A stretch of 64,000 nt of DNA from the NCBI RefSeq assembly GCF_002932875.1, contig NZ_PSWS01000039.1, positions 1 through 64,000 on the forward strand. Reading direction: 5' to 3'. Positions 27,197-35,900 of this stretch are shown piece after piece. The position numbers and the translations under genes are program-made. Every line of letters begins with the position of its first letter. Position 1 is the stretch's first letter. This DNA is from Rathayibacter tritici (GTDB taxonomy: Bacteria > Actinomycetota > Actinomycetes > Actinomycetales > Microbacteriaceae). The notes under the pieces were generated by a model that was not told the origin of the DNA, made no database searches, and saw nothing but the letters and a program-made list of their open reading frames with translations.

Positions 27197-28312
27197 TTAC
27201 GCGTAGGCGCGCACGGTCTCCCTGATCGTCTGGGCGTGCTCATAGATCTCGTCGAGGGCTGCGATCGGGTGCCGGGTCTCGTTCTTCTCCGCGTCGAAGG
27301 TGCCGAGGTACTTCTGCTTACGGTTGAAGTGTAGGCGGGCCACCGGTTTGCGGTTGTTGTCGTCCAGAATCACGGCGAAGTACGATTTCGCGTCTCTCTG
27401 CGCGATCCGGTTCACCTTCACCTCGCTGCAGGCGATGGCCTTGATGATCTGGAAGGCCTCGAGCTCCTCCAGAGTTGTCTCGATGTCACTCTGCTCCTCG
27501 AGTTCCTCCTCGACGACGGCCTGGCTGGTGAGCGACTGTTCTGCTGCGATCGCCTCGGTGCGAGGGAAGTTGGGCGCACCGAGAGCGGTTTTCAGCCGCT
27601 CATTGACCTGTTCGTTGAGAAATTGCTTGGACGCCTTCGACACCAGTGCCGAGAACTGCTCTCGCACTTTCTGCGTGTAGGCGCCTTCGTAGACCCGGGT
27701 GGTGAAGAACTTGATCCACTCGTCGCTGGGGGCAGCGAACTGGGTGCCGAGCTCCCGTTTCAGCTGTCCGATGTACTTGAGTTCGCCCGCCGCACTGATA
27801 ATCGAATCGAGGTCGAAGACCTCCTTGGTCAGCTTCGTCAGCTCGGGGATGAGTGTCTCGTCGATGTCCGTCAGGTCCAACACGAGGAACGGCTTCGCAT
27901 CCATCCGATTCGGAGCGTCGAGGTCGGTGTAGAAGTGGTACTGCTCGCCGTTGGTGAGGATCGCGATCCTCGCAGTGGTGACCGCGAAGTAGCGGAACAG
28001 CTGCGATGCGTGCTCGATGCGCAAAGGTTCCGTGGACTTTTTGCATTCGATCAGCATCTGCACGTCGCCGTTGTGAACGATGGCGTAATCGATCTTCTCG
28101 CCCTTTTTCACCCCGACGTCCGCGATAAATTCCGGGACGACTTCGAGTGGGTTGAAGACGTCGTAGCCGAGGATCGTCGAGATGAAGGGCATGATGAAGG
28201 CGTTCTTCGTCGCCTCCTCCGTCTGGATGATCTCGCGTTGTTGATGGACCTTTGTCGCCAGAGCGATGAGTCGTTCGGTGAATTCCACGGTTCCCCCAGG
28301 TGAAGCTGACAT
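27197..28312 (-). CDS. Stand-alone HsdR_N-type restriction endonuclease
   Basis: A 371-residue protein. The N-terminal domain (about 8-160) matches the nuclease domain of type I restriction R subunits: Asp75 in GEKIDYAIV and Glu89-x-Lys91 in MLIECKK form a PD-(D/E)xK site, with a Gln in HASQLFRYF. No helicase motor, HsdM or HsdS gene is nearby. The C-terminal part has a separate beta-rich domain (about 310-370). The start could instead be GTG 28381, which overlaps the upstream stop by GTGA. The shorter ATG at 28312 fits relatives better. Confidence 0.82.
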   Translation of the reverse strand: MSASPGGTVEFTERLIALATKVHQQREIIQTEEATKNAFIMPFISTILGYDVFNPLEVVPEFIADVGVKKGEKIDYAIVHNGDVQMLIECKKSTEPLRIEHASQLFRYFAVTTARIAILTNGEQYHFYTDLDAPNRMDAKPFLVLDLTDIDETLIPELTKLTKEVFDLDSIISAAGELKYIGQLKRELGTQFAAPSDEWIKFFTTRVYEGAYTQKVREQFSALVSKASKQFLNEQVNERLKTALGAPNFPRTEAIAAEQSLTSQAVVEEELEEQSDIETTLEELEAFQIIKAIACSEVKVNRIAQRDAKSYFAVILDDNNRKPVARLHFNRKQKYLGTFDAEKNETRHPIAALDEIYEHAQTIRETVRAYA

Positions 28313-28377
28313 CGATACAAACGAATGTTCTCCGATGAATGTCGTCAGCGCGACCCCCTTCCGTGGGGCTCTTCTCA

Positions 28378-29106
28378 TCACACCCGCCGCGGCAGTGTGA
28401 ACACCGTCTCGACTCCTGGCGAGTACAGCACCGAGTCCGGCGCCCGCGACGCCAGCCCTGGGAAGCCGGCCGTCTCGAGCAGACCGTCATCGAGCGCCAG
28501 CAGTTCCGCTCGGTGCAGCGGCCACGGACGGTGCAGGTTCCGTCCGTACCAGGTTGAGCCCACGTGTCGCTCGTGGTAGGCCCAGCGTGCGGTGAGGAAC
28601 GAGGCCAGCGGATCGTCGCCCGTGGGCTCTCCGGGGCGCACGACGATCCGCGAGTGGGCGGTCGCGTTCGTGTGCCGGATGGTGTCGTAGATCACCGCGC
28701 CGTGACGGTGCTCGATGCTCATCCGAGCCCATCGGTAGGGGAGCCCGAACACCGCCTGCGCCGTCAGCACGGGCACCAGGTGCGCCGCGTCGAGTGAGAC
28801 GAAGACGACGCCCCGACGCCCGTGTTCGTCGACGGAGTAGAGGCGCACGTTCACCTCGGGGAACGTGCCGAGCCACGGCACCCGCGGTCCGCCGAGGAAG
28901 GCCGTCCGCGAGAGCCGGAACGGGATGAGGCCTACCCAGGATGAACCGTCGTGCTCGTCCGGCCGGGTCCCGGGCGGCAGGTGGGGCGCCACCAGTGCGG
29001 GGTCGACGCGCCAGTGCAGGAAGGTCGCCTCGGTCCAGCGCTGCCGCAGGATGCGCGCTCCGCCGAGCGGAGGCGCGGAACGGGTGACGGGTTCGACAGA
29101 GATCAC
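28378..29106 (-). CDS. DUF2071 (YqjF-like) acetoacetate-decarboxylase-fold protein
   Basis: A 242-residue protein. Family segments are TFLHWRVDPALVAPHLPPG near the start, WVGLIPFRLS, PEVNVRLYS and YRWARMSIEH, ending in a strand with VYSPGVET-like sequence. The fold resembles acetoacetate decarboxylase, but no enzymatic activity is established for DUF2071. The GTG at 29106 was chosen because the conserved domain begins about 17 residues later. It is divergent from an EamA transporter. Confidence 0.82.
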   Translation of the reverse strand: MISVEPVTRSAPPLGGARILRQRWTEATFLHWRVDPALVAPHLPPGTRPDEHDGSSWVGLIPFRLSRTAFLGGPRVPWLGTFPEVNVRLYSVDEHGRRGVVFVSLDAAHLVPVLTAQAVFGLPYRWARMSIEHRHGAVIYDTIRHTNATAHSRIVVRPGEPTGDDPLASFLTARWAYHERHVGSTWYGRNLHRPWPLHRAELLALDDGLLETAGFPGLASRAPDSVLYSPGVETVFTLPRRV

Positions 29107-29220
29107 GCGGCCATCGTGCTCCCGCGCGCTGCGAGCTCGCCCGTTTCGCAGCCCTGATGCGCCAGGCGGGCTCCGCGCGGCGCAGGCGAACGAGGAATGG
29201 TGCACGCCTCCCGCGGACGC

Positions 29221-29226
29221 CACGAT
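29221..29226 (+). promoter_or_regulatory. Possible -10 box of a leaderless EamA transcript
   Basis: CACGAT ends 6 nt before the ATG at 29233 and no ribosome site is visible. It has the A and T of a -10 box but lacks the first T. Confidence 0.3.
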
Positions 29227-29232
29227 GGCCTC

Positions 29233-30180
29233 ATGACCCGTACTGCCTCCTCCGCGCGACCCTCCACCAGGGACGCCGTCCTGCTCTGGGCGGCGATTGT
29301 GGTGACCGTCCTGCTCTGGGCGTCAGCCTTCGTCGGGATCCGCGCGACGACCGGGGATTTCGGGCCTGGTTCGCTCACCCTGGGGCGTATCGTGGTCGGC
29401 TCGCTGGCGCTCACTGTCGTCCGGCTCGTCCTCTCCGCTCGCCGGCGCCGCTTGGCCGCTGCTCCCGATCCGCGCACCAAGGTCCCGCGCGGTCGCCTCC
29501 TCGTCCTCGTGGTGGCCTGGGGAGTCGCGTGGTTCGGGGTCTACAACCTCTCGTTGAACGCGGCGGAACGGCATGTCGATGCGGGAACGGCGGCGCTGCT
29601 GGTCAACATCGCGCCGATGATCACGGCGGTGCTCGCGGGGCTGCTGCTCGGCGAGGGCTTCCCGCGACGGCTCATCGCGGGGATGCTCGTGGCGCTGACC
29701 GGTGTCGCGGTGATCGCGTTCTCCACCTCGACCGGGCAGTTCGACGTGATCGGGGTCGTCCTGGGCCTGGTCGCGGCCGTCGTCTACGGGAGTGCCGCGA
29801 CGCTCCAGAAGCGCCTGCTGGACCGGATCGATGCGCCGACGATGACGTGGCTGGGCTGCCTTGCAGGGACGCTCGCGTGCCTGCCTTTCGCGCCGGAGCT
29901 GATCGAGGCGCTCCGCACCGCGCCGGTCTCCTCCGTTCTCGCAGTCGTCTATCTCGGGATCTTCCCGACAGCGGTCGCCTTCACGACCTGGGGCTACGTC
30001 CTCGCCCGGTCCAGCGCGGGGCGCACGGCCGCCTCGACGTACGCGGTGCCCGCGGTGGTCGTCCTACTGTCCTGGCTCGTCCTCGGCGAGACTCCACCTC
30101 TCGCCGCACTGCTCGGCGGTGCGCTCGCCCTGGCCGGAGTCGCCGTGGCGACGCTGCGGAGGCGTCCGACAGCGGCTTGA
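29233..30180 (+). CDS. EamA-family (DMT) transporter
   Basis: A 315-residue protein with ten TM helices in two EamA halves (about 15-145 and 160-305). Characteristic pieces are LLWASAFVGIRA in TM1, NVAL-like NIAPMITAVLAGLLLGE in the first half, and YAVPAVVVLLSWLVLGE in the second. It probably exports an amino acid or related metabolite. It is the second EamA gene in the window and is not closely similar to the one at 17.8 kb. Confidence 0.88.
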   Translation: MTRTASSARPSTRDAVLLWAAIVVTVLLWASAFVGIRATTGDFGPGSLTLGRIVVGSLALTVVRLVLSARRRRLAAAPDPRTKVPRGRLLVLVVAWGVAWFGVYNLSLNAAERHVDAGTAALLVNIAPMITAVLAGLLLGEGFPRRLIAGMLVALTGVAVIAFSTSTGQFDVIGVVLGLVAAVVYGSAATLQKRLLDRIDAPTMTWLGCLAGTLACLPFAPELIEALRTAPVSSVLAVVYLGIFPTAVAFTTWGYVLARSSAGRTAASTYAVPAVVVLLSWLVLGETPPLAALLGGALALAGVAVATLRRRPTAA

Positions 30181-30268
30181 GCGTCGACAGATGCTCCTCC
30201 ACAGCCACCGGATCACGTCGACTCGTCCGTCCTCGCCGCTCCCGCGGATCGACCGGGAGAGCCCGGGA

Positions 30269-30274
30269 TATGCT
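30269..30274 (+). promoter_or_regulatory. Possible -10 box of the TelA-PknG-PP2C operon
   Basis: TATGCT lies 52 nt before the first gene of the eight-gene unit, in the only non-coding gap upstream of it. The -35 side is weak (no clear TTGAC). Confidence 0.35.
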
Positions 30275-30326
30275 GTGGGACGTCCATCCCAGTCGGCGCT
30301 GAGCGCCAGGAACGGTGAGGATCCCG

Positions 30327-31532
30327 ATGACCGAGGCCCTGCAGCCGCCCGTCCAGAATGCCCTCTCGCTCACACCGCCAGAGCCGGTGGCGGCGGTGCC
30401 GACCACCTCGGCGCCGTCGATCGCGCCGAAGGTCCCGGAGGCGGCCCTGCCCGGCCTCGAGGCCAAGGTGGACGGCTACCTCGACACCCTCCTGTCGACC
30501 GAGGCGCGCAGCCCCGAGTTCGCGACGCGGGCCAACGACATCCGCACGATGGGCGACGCCGACATCCGCTCGGCCGCGGACTCGTCGAACCGGCTGCTGA
30601 GCACGCCCGTGCGTGCACTGAAGGAGGGCGGGCTCTCGGAGGGATCGACCATCGGCAAGACGCTGCTCGAACTGCGTCGCACGGTGGAGGATCTGGATCC
30701 GTCCGAGGACAACGTGCAGAAGAAGATCCTCGGCTTCATCCCCTTCGGCAACAGGATCACCGACTACTTCCGCCGGTACGAGAGCGCCCAGTCGCACCTC
30801 AACGCCATCATCCAGGCCCTGTACGACGGGCAGGACGAGCTGCGGAAGGACAACGCGGCGCTCAACCTCGAGAAGCAGAACCTCTGGGAGACGATGTCGC
30901 GTCTCAACGAATACATCTACGTCGCCGAGCGGCTCGACGTGAAGCTCTCGGCGAAGATTGCGGAGCTCGATGCGTCCGACCCGGAGCGGGCGAGGGCGCT
31001 GCGCGAGGACGTCCTCTTCTACGCGCGCCAGAAGCACCAGGACCTGTTGACTCAGCTCGCCGTGTCGATTCAGGGGTACCTCGCGATCGATGTCGTCATC
31101 AAGAACAACGTCGAACTCATCAAGGGTGTCGACCGCGCGACGACCACCACCGTGTCGGCGCTGCGTACCGCGGTCATCGTCGCGCAGGCGCTCGCCAACC
31201 AGCGTCTCGTCCTTGATCAGATCACCGCGCTCAACACGACGACGTCGAACATGATCGAGGCCACCTCGCGCATGCTCGCCGACCAGTCGGCCTCGATCCA
31301 ATCGCAGGCCGCCTCCGCCACCGTCGGGCTGCCGCAGTTGCAGGCCGCATTCGCGAACATCTACCAGACGATGGATTCGATCTCGGACTTCAAGATCAAG
31401 GCGCTCGACAGCATGGCCCAGACCGTCGGGGTCCTCCAGACCGAGACGGCCAAGGCGGGCGATTACGTGGAGCGCGCTCGCCGCAGCAACTCGGACATCG
31501 ACGCGGCGTCCTCGCTCGATCTCGGCCGCTAG
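30327..31532 (+). CDS. TelA/KlaA family (toxic anion resistance) protein
   Basis: A 401-residue, mostly helical cytoplasmic protein of the TelA family. Landmarks are KKILGFIPFGNRITDYFRRY, LNLEKQNLWETMSRLNEYIY, YLAIDVVIKNNVELIKGVDR and TTTTVSALRTAVIVAQALA. TelA relatives confer tellurite or antimicrobial and envelope-stress tolerance by an unknown route. The ATG at 30327 has GAGGA 6 nt before it and is preferred over a GTG at 30315. It is the first gene of an eight-gene unit ending with the PknG and PP2C genes. Confidence 0.92.
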   Translation: MTEALQPPVQNALSLTPPEPVAAVPTTSAPSIAPKVPEAALPGLEAKVDGYLDTLLSTEARSPEFATRANDIRTMGDADIRSAADSSNRLLSTPVRALKEGGLSEGSTIGKTLLELRRTVEDLDPSEDNVQKKILGFIPFGNRITDYFRRYESAQSHLNAIIQALYDGQDELRKDNAALNLEKQNLWETMSRLNEYIYVAERLDVKLSAKIAELDASDPERARALREDVLFYARQKHQDLLTQLAVSIQGYLAIDVVIKNNVELIKGVDRATTTTVSALRTAVIVAQALANQRLVLDQITALNTTTSNMIEATSRMLADQSASIQSQAASATVGLPQLQAAFANIYQTMDSISDFKIKALDSMAQTVGVLQTETAKAGDYVERARRSNSDIDAASSLDLGR

Positions 31533-31535
31533 CCG

Positions 31536-32099
31536 ATGGGCTGGTTCTCCCGACTGTTCTCGGGCGCCCCCGCTGAGCCGGAGGAGACCGCGCCCGCTCT
31601 GCCGCGCGTCCCGACAAGCGAGGACATCCTCGCGGCGCTCGACCGGGTGAGCAGCCGGACCGAGGGGCAGGTGCCCGGAATCGTCGCGGCTCGCATCCAG
31701 CGGATCGACGAGACCGTGCGCGAGATGGTGCCCCGACTCGACCGCCTCGGCGGGATGAGCAGGCAGGGCCACACCGTCGTCGCGACCGCGACCAGCTACC
31801 TCCCCGAGGCGGTCGAGGGGTACCTCCGACTGCCGAGGGACTTCGCCGACCGCCGCGCCGTGCACAAAGGGAAGACCTCGCTGATGATCCTCTGCGACCA
31901 GCTCGACCTCCTCGGGGGCACGCTCGACCGCATCTCGGACGCCGTCTCGCGCCAAGACGCCTCAGCGCTGATCGCACACGGGCAGTTCCTGGCGGAGAAG
32001 TTCACGGACTCCTCGCTCTCGCCGAGTGGTCTCGACGCGCCCCCGCAGCCCGGCAGTTCGTCCGGGCCCGGCTCGCTGACCCCGCCGAGTGCCTCGTGA
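31536..32099 (+). CDS. XpaC-like small helical protein
   Basis: A 187-residue protein. Residues 1-15 are a short hydrophobic start (MGWFSRLFSG). The centre (about 28-155) is helical, with MSRQGHTVVATATSYLPEAVEGYLRLP, a region similar to XpaC/5-bromo-4-chloroindolyl phosphate hydrolysis proteins that accompany TelA in many Gram-positives. The tail is Ser/Pro-rich. Family assignment is tentative. Its stop overlaps the AAA gene start (GTGA). Confidence 0.7.
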   Translation: MGWFSRLFSGAPAEPEETAPALPRVPTSEDILAALDRVSSRTEGQVPGIVAARIQRIDETVREMVPRLDRLGGMSRQGHTVVATATSYLPEAVEGYLRLPRDFADRRAVHKGKTSLMILCDQLDLLGGTLDRISDAVSRQDASALIAHGQFLAEKFTDSSLSPSGLDAPPQPGSSSGPGSLTPPSAS

Positions 32100-33613
32100 C
32101 CACGCTCGCGCCGGCACTCGACGCCCTCGTGCTCGCGGGGGTAGCCGCGGGTCTTGACGCCGCCGTCGTCCGCGAGGAGGGTGCGCGGCTGGCCGCCGCC
32201 GTCGCCGAGTCGATCCGCGGGGCCGGCCAGGACTGGCTTGCTGCCACCGGCGCGACGGGCGGCCTCGAGGCCTTCTTCACCGCCGCCTCGAGGGGTCGGC
32301 GCTGGCGGTCGGCGCCGACCGATCAGCTCTTCGCGCTGGCCGGCGCGGGTTCCTCGCACGCCGTGGCCTATGCGCGTGCCCTGACCGAGGTCGTCTCCGC
32401 CGCGAGCGCACTCGGCGACCCCGGCATCGGGGGTATCGCCTCCGCCTCCGCGACGGCTGCAGCCCAGCTCGCCGCGGTCCCGGGGGCCCGCGGGACGACC
32501 CCGACGGGGAGCGGAGCAGCGACGGTCGCGGGCCCCGCGGACGGCATCGGCGGGGCCACTTCTGCCGGGTTTCCCGCAGGCGTTCCCGGGGTCGACGAGA
32601 TTATTGCCCGTCTGCGCCGGACCGAGCACGACGGCCCACAGGACGAGGCGGCCCGCACCGCCGCGGCCGTCACCGAGCCCGCGCCCGAAGCGGAGCCACT
32701 CGACCCGCCCGAATCCATCGACGACCTGCTCGCCGAACTCGACGCCCTGACCGGGCTCGACCGGGTGAAGAGCGAGATCAAGCGGCAGACTCAGCTGCTC
32801 CGGATCGACACGCTGCGCCAGGCCGCCGGGCTCAGCACGCCCACACTCACGCGCCACCTCGTCTTCACGGGGAATCCCGGCACGGGGAAGACGACCGTCG
32901 CGCGGCTGGTCTCGAGGATCTACCGCTCGCTGGGCATCCTCTCGAAGGGGGTGCTCGTCGAGGTCGACCGGTCGGAGTTGGTAGCCGGCTATCTCGGGCA
33001 GACCGCGACGAAGACGGCCGAGGTCATCGCCTCGGCGCGCGGCGGGGTCCTCTTCATTGACGAGGCGTACGCGCTCGCGCTCGATCAGTACGGGGCGGAG
33101 GCGGTGACCACGCTCGTGAAGGATATGGAGGACCACCGGGGCGACCTCGTGGTGATCGTCGCCGGCTACTCCGGTCCGATGCAGAGCTTCCTCGAGACGA
33201 ACCCCGGCCTCGCTAGCCGCTTCTCGACCACGATCGACTTCGCCGACTACTCCGACGACGAGCTCTCGGCGATCTTCGGTCGGCTGGCCGCCTCCGCGGA
33301 CTTCGAGCCGACGGAGACGGCGCTTGCCGCGTTCGCCGAGCTCGCGTCGGCGCAGCAGCGCACGGAGGCGTTCGGCAACGGGCGCTGGGTACGCAACGTC
33401 CTCGACGCCGCGATCGCCCGCCATGCCTGGCGGCTGCGCGACGTGGAGGAGCCGACGCTCGACGAATTGCGGATCCTGCTCCCGGAAGACATCGTGGAGA
33501 GCCCGGAGGACGGCGGGAGCCCTGGGGACGCCTCCGACGCCTCCGACGCCACGACCACCGACAGCGGCACCGAGCCCCCCGCCCCCGGCAGCCCCGAGGA
33601 GGAGTCCCCATGA
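32096..33613 (+). CDS. CbxX/CfqX-type AAA+ ATPase
   Basis: A 505-residue protein. A helical N-terminal region (1-110) and a Gly/Ala-rich linker (110-200) precede one AAA+ module (about 205-470). Walker A is GNPGTGKT (259-266), Walker B is GVLFIDEA (317-324), and a sensor/Arg region is in GLASRFSTTIDF. The C-terminal 40 residues are acidic and low-complexity. The module is of the CbbX/EccA type, which remodels protein complexes. Its place in the TelA-PknG unit suggests it acts on a TelA or GlnX-linked assembly. The GTG start is coupled to the upstream stop. Confidence 0.9.
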   Translation: MTTLAPALDALVLAGVAAGLDAAVVREEGARLAAAVAESIRGAGQDWLAATGATGGLEAFFTAASRGRRWRSAPTDQLFALAGAGSSHAVAYARALTEVVSAASALGDPGIGGIASASATAAAQLAAVPGARGTTPTGSGAATVAGPADGIGGATSAGFPAGVPGVDEIIARLRRTEHDGPQDEAARTAAAVTEPAPEAEPLDPPESIDDLLAELDALTGLDRVKSEIKRQTQLLRIDTLRQAAGLSTPTLTRHLVFTGNPGTGKTTVARLVSRIYRSLGILSKGVLVEVDRSELVAGYLGQTATKTAEVIASARGGVLFIDEAYALALDQYGAEAVTTLVKDMEDHRGDLVVIVAGYSGPMQSFLETNPGLASRFSTTIDFADYSDDELSAIFGRLAASADFEPTETALAAFAELASAQQRTEAFGNGRWVRNVLDAAIARHAWRLRDVEEPTLDELRILLPEDIVESPEDGGSPGDASDASDATTTDSGTEPPAPGSPEEESP

Positions 33614-34935
33614 GCACCGCCCAGGCCGCGCCCCCCGCGCAGAGGCTCCCCGAGTCGCCTCCCGTCCAGGTCGCCCACCGCCCTGCTCCGCGCAGACCCT
33701 CCCTCCTTGCCCGTGCGACCGCGACCACACCGGGCGCGCTGCGCCTCCTCCTCGCGCTGACGGCGCTGGCCGCCGTCCTCTTCGGCGTATTCGCGCAGCA
33801 GGCCGGAGCGATGCAGGCGCGTGCCGCGACGACGGCCAGGGAGCAGTCGGCTCAGCTCCTCGGCGTGCAGAACGTGCGCACGATGCTCGTCGACGCGAAT
33901 GCGATCGCGGCGAACACCTTCCTCGTCGGCGGGCTCGAGCCGACCGAGCTGCGTGCGTCCTACGTGTCGAGCCTCACGGGCGCCGCGTCGGCGATCGCCG
34001 GACTGTCGGCCGCCGATTCGGCCGACACCGCAGCCCTCGCCCGTGTCGCGAGCAGCATCACGACCTACAGCGGTCTGATCGAGCAGGCCCGCGCCAACAA
34101 TCGCCAGGGCTTCCCCGTTGCGTCGGCGTATCTCGATCAGGCGTCGGCGGCGCTCTCGGGGGACGGCGGCATCCTCGAGGACCTCGACGGGCTGGTCAGC
34201 TCCGGCGCCGACCGGGTGGCGTCCGCCTACGACGCCGTCCGCTGGAGCGTCCTGCTGCTGATCGGCTCGCTCGTGATGCTGGTCCTCCTCCTGGCGGCGC
34301 AGGTCTGGCTGGCCCGGCGCACCCACCGCTACCTCAACCGTCCGCTCGCGACCGGCACCGCCCTCCTGCTCGTCCTGGGCATCGGCGGTGCGCTCGCCTA
34401 CGGATCGGTCGCGGCAGACGCGGGGACGGCCCGCGTCGAGTCGTACCGCGAAGCGCTCACCGTCTCGAACGCCCTTATCGCGGCGAGCGACGCCAAGTCG
34501 CTCGAGAGCTTCACGCTGATCACACGCGGGTCCGGTGCAGCCCTCGAGGAGCGGTACACGCAGGCGGTCGCGTCGGCGCGCGACAAGCTCTCGGGTGACC
34601 TGCGGGACGAGTCGGCGCGGACGCGGCTGGTCGACGAGTTCGGGCAGTGGCAGTCGTTCCACACGGAGATTCGGAAGGCGGACGAGGCCGGGAAGTGGGA
34701 TCAAGCCGTCCGCGTCGCCACGGCGACCGGGACCGGCACGCCGAACGACCTTTTCAGCACCTTCTCCAGCGACGCCCGCGAGGTGGTGCAGGAGAAGGCT
34801 GTAGCCGCCGCTACGACGCTTGACCGGGGCGCGGAGTTCTCCTCCCTGGTCTCCTGGGTGCTGTTGGCGTCGGGTCTCGCGGGCGCCGTGTTCGCCTGGC
34901 GGGGCGTCGCCCAGCGACTGGAGGAGTACCGATGA
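33610..34935 (+). CDS. glnX: GlnX-like four-TM sensor protein
   Basis: A 441-residue membrane protein with four TM segments (about 44-63, 212-236, 247-270, 412-430) separating two extracytoplasmic helical domains. The length and position match mycobacterial GlnX (Rv0412c, about 440 aa), which with GlnH relays extracellular amino-acid levels to PknG. Direct sequence identity cannot be judged here; the call rests on topology and the following glnH and pknG genes. ATGA overlaps at both ends show tight coupling. Confidence 0.82.
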   Translation: MSTAQAAPPAQRLPESPPVQVAHRPAPRRPSLLARATATTPGALRLLLALTALAAVLFGVFAQQAGAMQARAATTAREQSAQLLGVQNVRTMLVDANAIAANTFLVGGLEPTELRASYVSSLTGAASAIAGLSAADSADTAALARVASSITTYSGLIEQARANNRQGFPVASAYLDQASAALSGDGGILEDLDGLVSSGADRVASAYDAVRWSVLLLIGSLVMLVLLLAAQVWLARRTHRYLNRPLATGTALLLVLGIGGALAYGSVAADAGTARVESYREALTVSNALIAASDAKSLESFTLITRGSGAALEERYTQAVASARDKLSGDLRDESARTRLVDEFGQWQSFHTEIRKADEAGKWDQAVRVATATGTGTPNDLFSTFSSDAREVVQEKAVAAATTLDRGAEFSSLVSWVLLASGLAGAVFAWRGVAQRLEEYR

Positions 34936-35900
34936 ACCGGTTGCGCGCCGCCGCCCTCGCCCTGGTCACCGCCGCAGCTCTCGCCCTTGCCGGGTGCAGC
35001 ACGGGGGCCGACGACCTGGGCGCGCCCCTGGCCGCCGCGTCTCCGACTCCGACAGCGAGCTCCGCCGCTCCTGCCGCTCCTGCCGCCGCCGACTGTTCGC
35101 CCTCGGCCGTCACCTCCTACGCGCCGACCGGCGTGACCGACAGCACCCGGCTCGCCGAGATCCGCGGACGCGGGACCCTGCGCGTCGGTGTCTCGGCCGA
35201 CACGCTGCTGATGAGTGCCCGCAACCCCATCACCGGAGCGATCGAGGGCTTCGACGTCGACATCGCCCGAGAGGTCGCCCGCGCGATCCTCGGCACCGAT
35301 GCCATCGACTACGTCGTGATCACCTCCGCCCAGCGCCTCCCAGCGCTCACGGGCGGCGACGGCGCCCCGCAGGTCGACATGGTCGCGCGCACTCTCACGA
35401 TGACCTGCGACCGCTGGAGTTCGATCGCGTTCTCGGCGGAGTACTACGACGCCGGTCTCAAGGTGCTCGTCTCGGACGACCCCGAGGGCGTCCCGGTCAC
35501 CGGCATCGGTGACCTCGATGGCAAGCGGGTCTGCGCGCCGAGCGGCACGACGACGCTCAGCCGGATGCAGAACGACTACCCGGAGGTGGACGCCGTCGAG
35601 GCCGCCACGCACTCGCAGTGCCTCGCGCTCTTCCAGGCCGGCGAGGTCGATGCCATCGCGGGCGACGACACGATCCTCGCGGGTTTCGTGGCGCAGGACC
35701 CGTACGCGAAGGTCGTCGGCGACGCGCTGAGCTCGGAGCCCTACGGCCTGGGGCTGCCTGCCGACGATCCCGACTTCGTGCGTTTCGTCAACGCCGCGCT
35801 CGAGACCATGCGCAGCGACGGCCGCTGGCAGAGCATCTACGGGCGCTGGCTTGGTGTCCTCGGCGACGCCTCGCCTCCGGCTCCGGTGTACGGCCGATGA
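34932..35900 (+). CDS. glnH: GlnH-like solute-binding lipoprotein (family 3)
   Basis: A 322-residue lipoprotein. The lipobox is LAGC (Cys22), followed by an Ala/Pro/Ser linker. The bi-lobed SBP_bac_3 domain (about 75-308) has the start RGRGTLRVGVSADTLLM, GFDVDIAREVARAILG, and an Arg/Asp ligand pocket in VDMVARTLTMTCDRW. In Mycobacterium and Corynebacterium, GlnH binds aspartate, glutamate or asparagine and signals through GlnX. No ABC permease or ATPase gene is adjacent, in line with sensing rather than transport. Confidence 0.9.
   Translation: MNRLRAAALALVTAAALALAGCSTGADDLGAPLAAASPTPTASSAAPAAPAAADCSPSAVTSYAPTGVTDSTRLAEIRGRGTLRVGVSADTLLMSARNPITGAIEGFDVDIAREVARAILGTDAIDYVVITSAQRLPALTGGDGAPQVDMVARTLTMTCDRWSSIAFSAEYYDAGLKVLVSDDPEGVPVTGIGDLDGKRVCAPSGTTTLSRMQNDYPEVDAVEAATHSQCLALFQAGEVDAIAGDDTILAGFVAQDPYAKVVGDALSSEPYGLGLPADDPDFVRFVNAALETMRSDGRWQSIYGRWLGVLGDASPPAPVYGR

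Noticed and set aside
30327-31532. A tellurite-resistance (Ter) island reading of the TelA gene
   Set aside because: No TerD, TerC or TerZ-type genes are nearby, so only the family name is used, not a tellurite function.
31796-34704. Two long minus-strand frames opposite the AAA and GlnX-like genes
   Set aside because: Shadow composition and no domain; the plus-strand genes have Walker motifs, TM helices and tight overlaps.
34932-35900. Glutamine ABC importer
   Set aside because: The binding protein has no adjacent permease or ATPase genes, and the GlnX/PknG context fits sensing.
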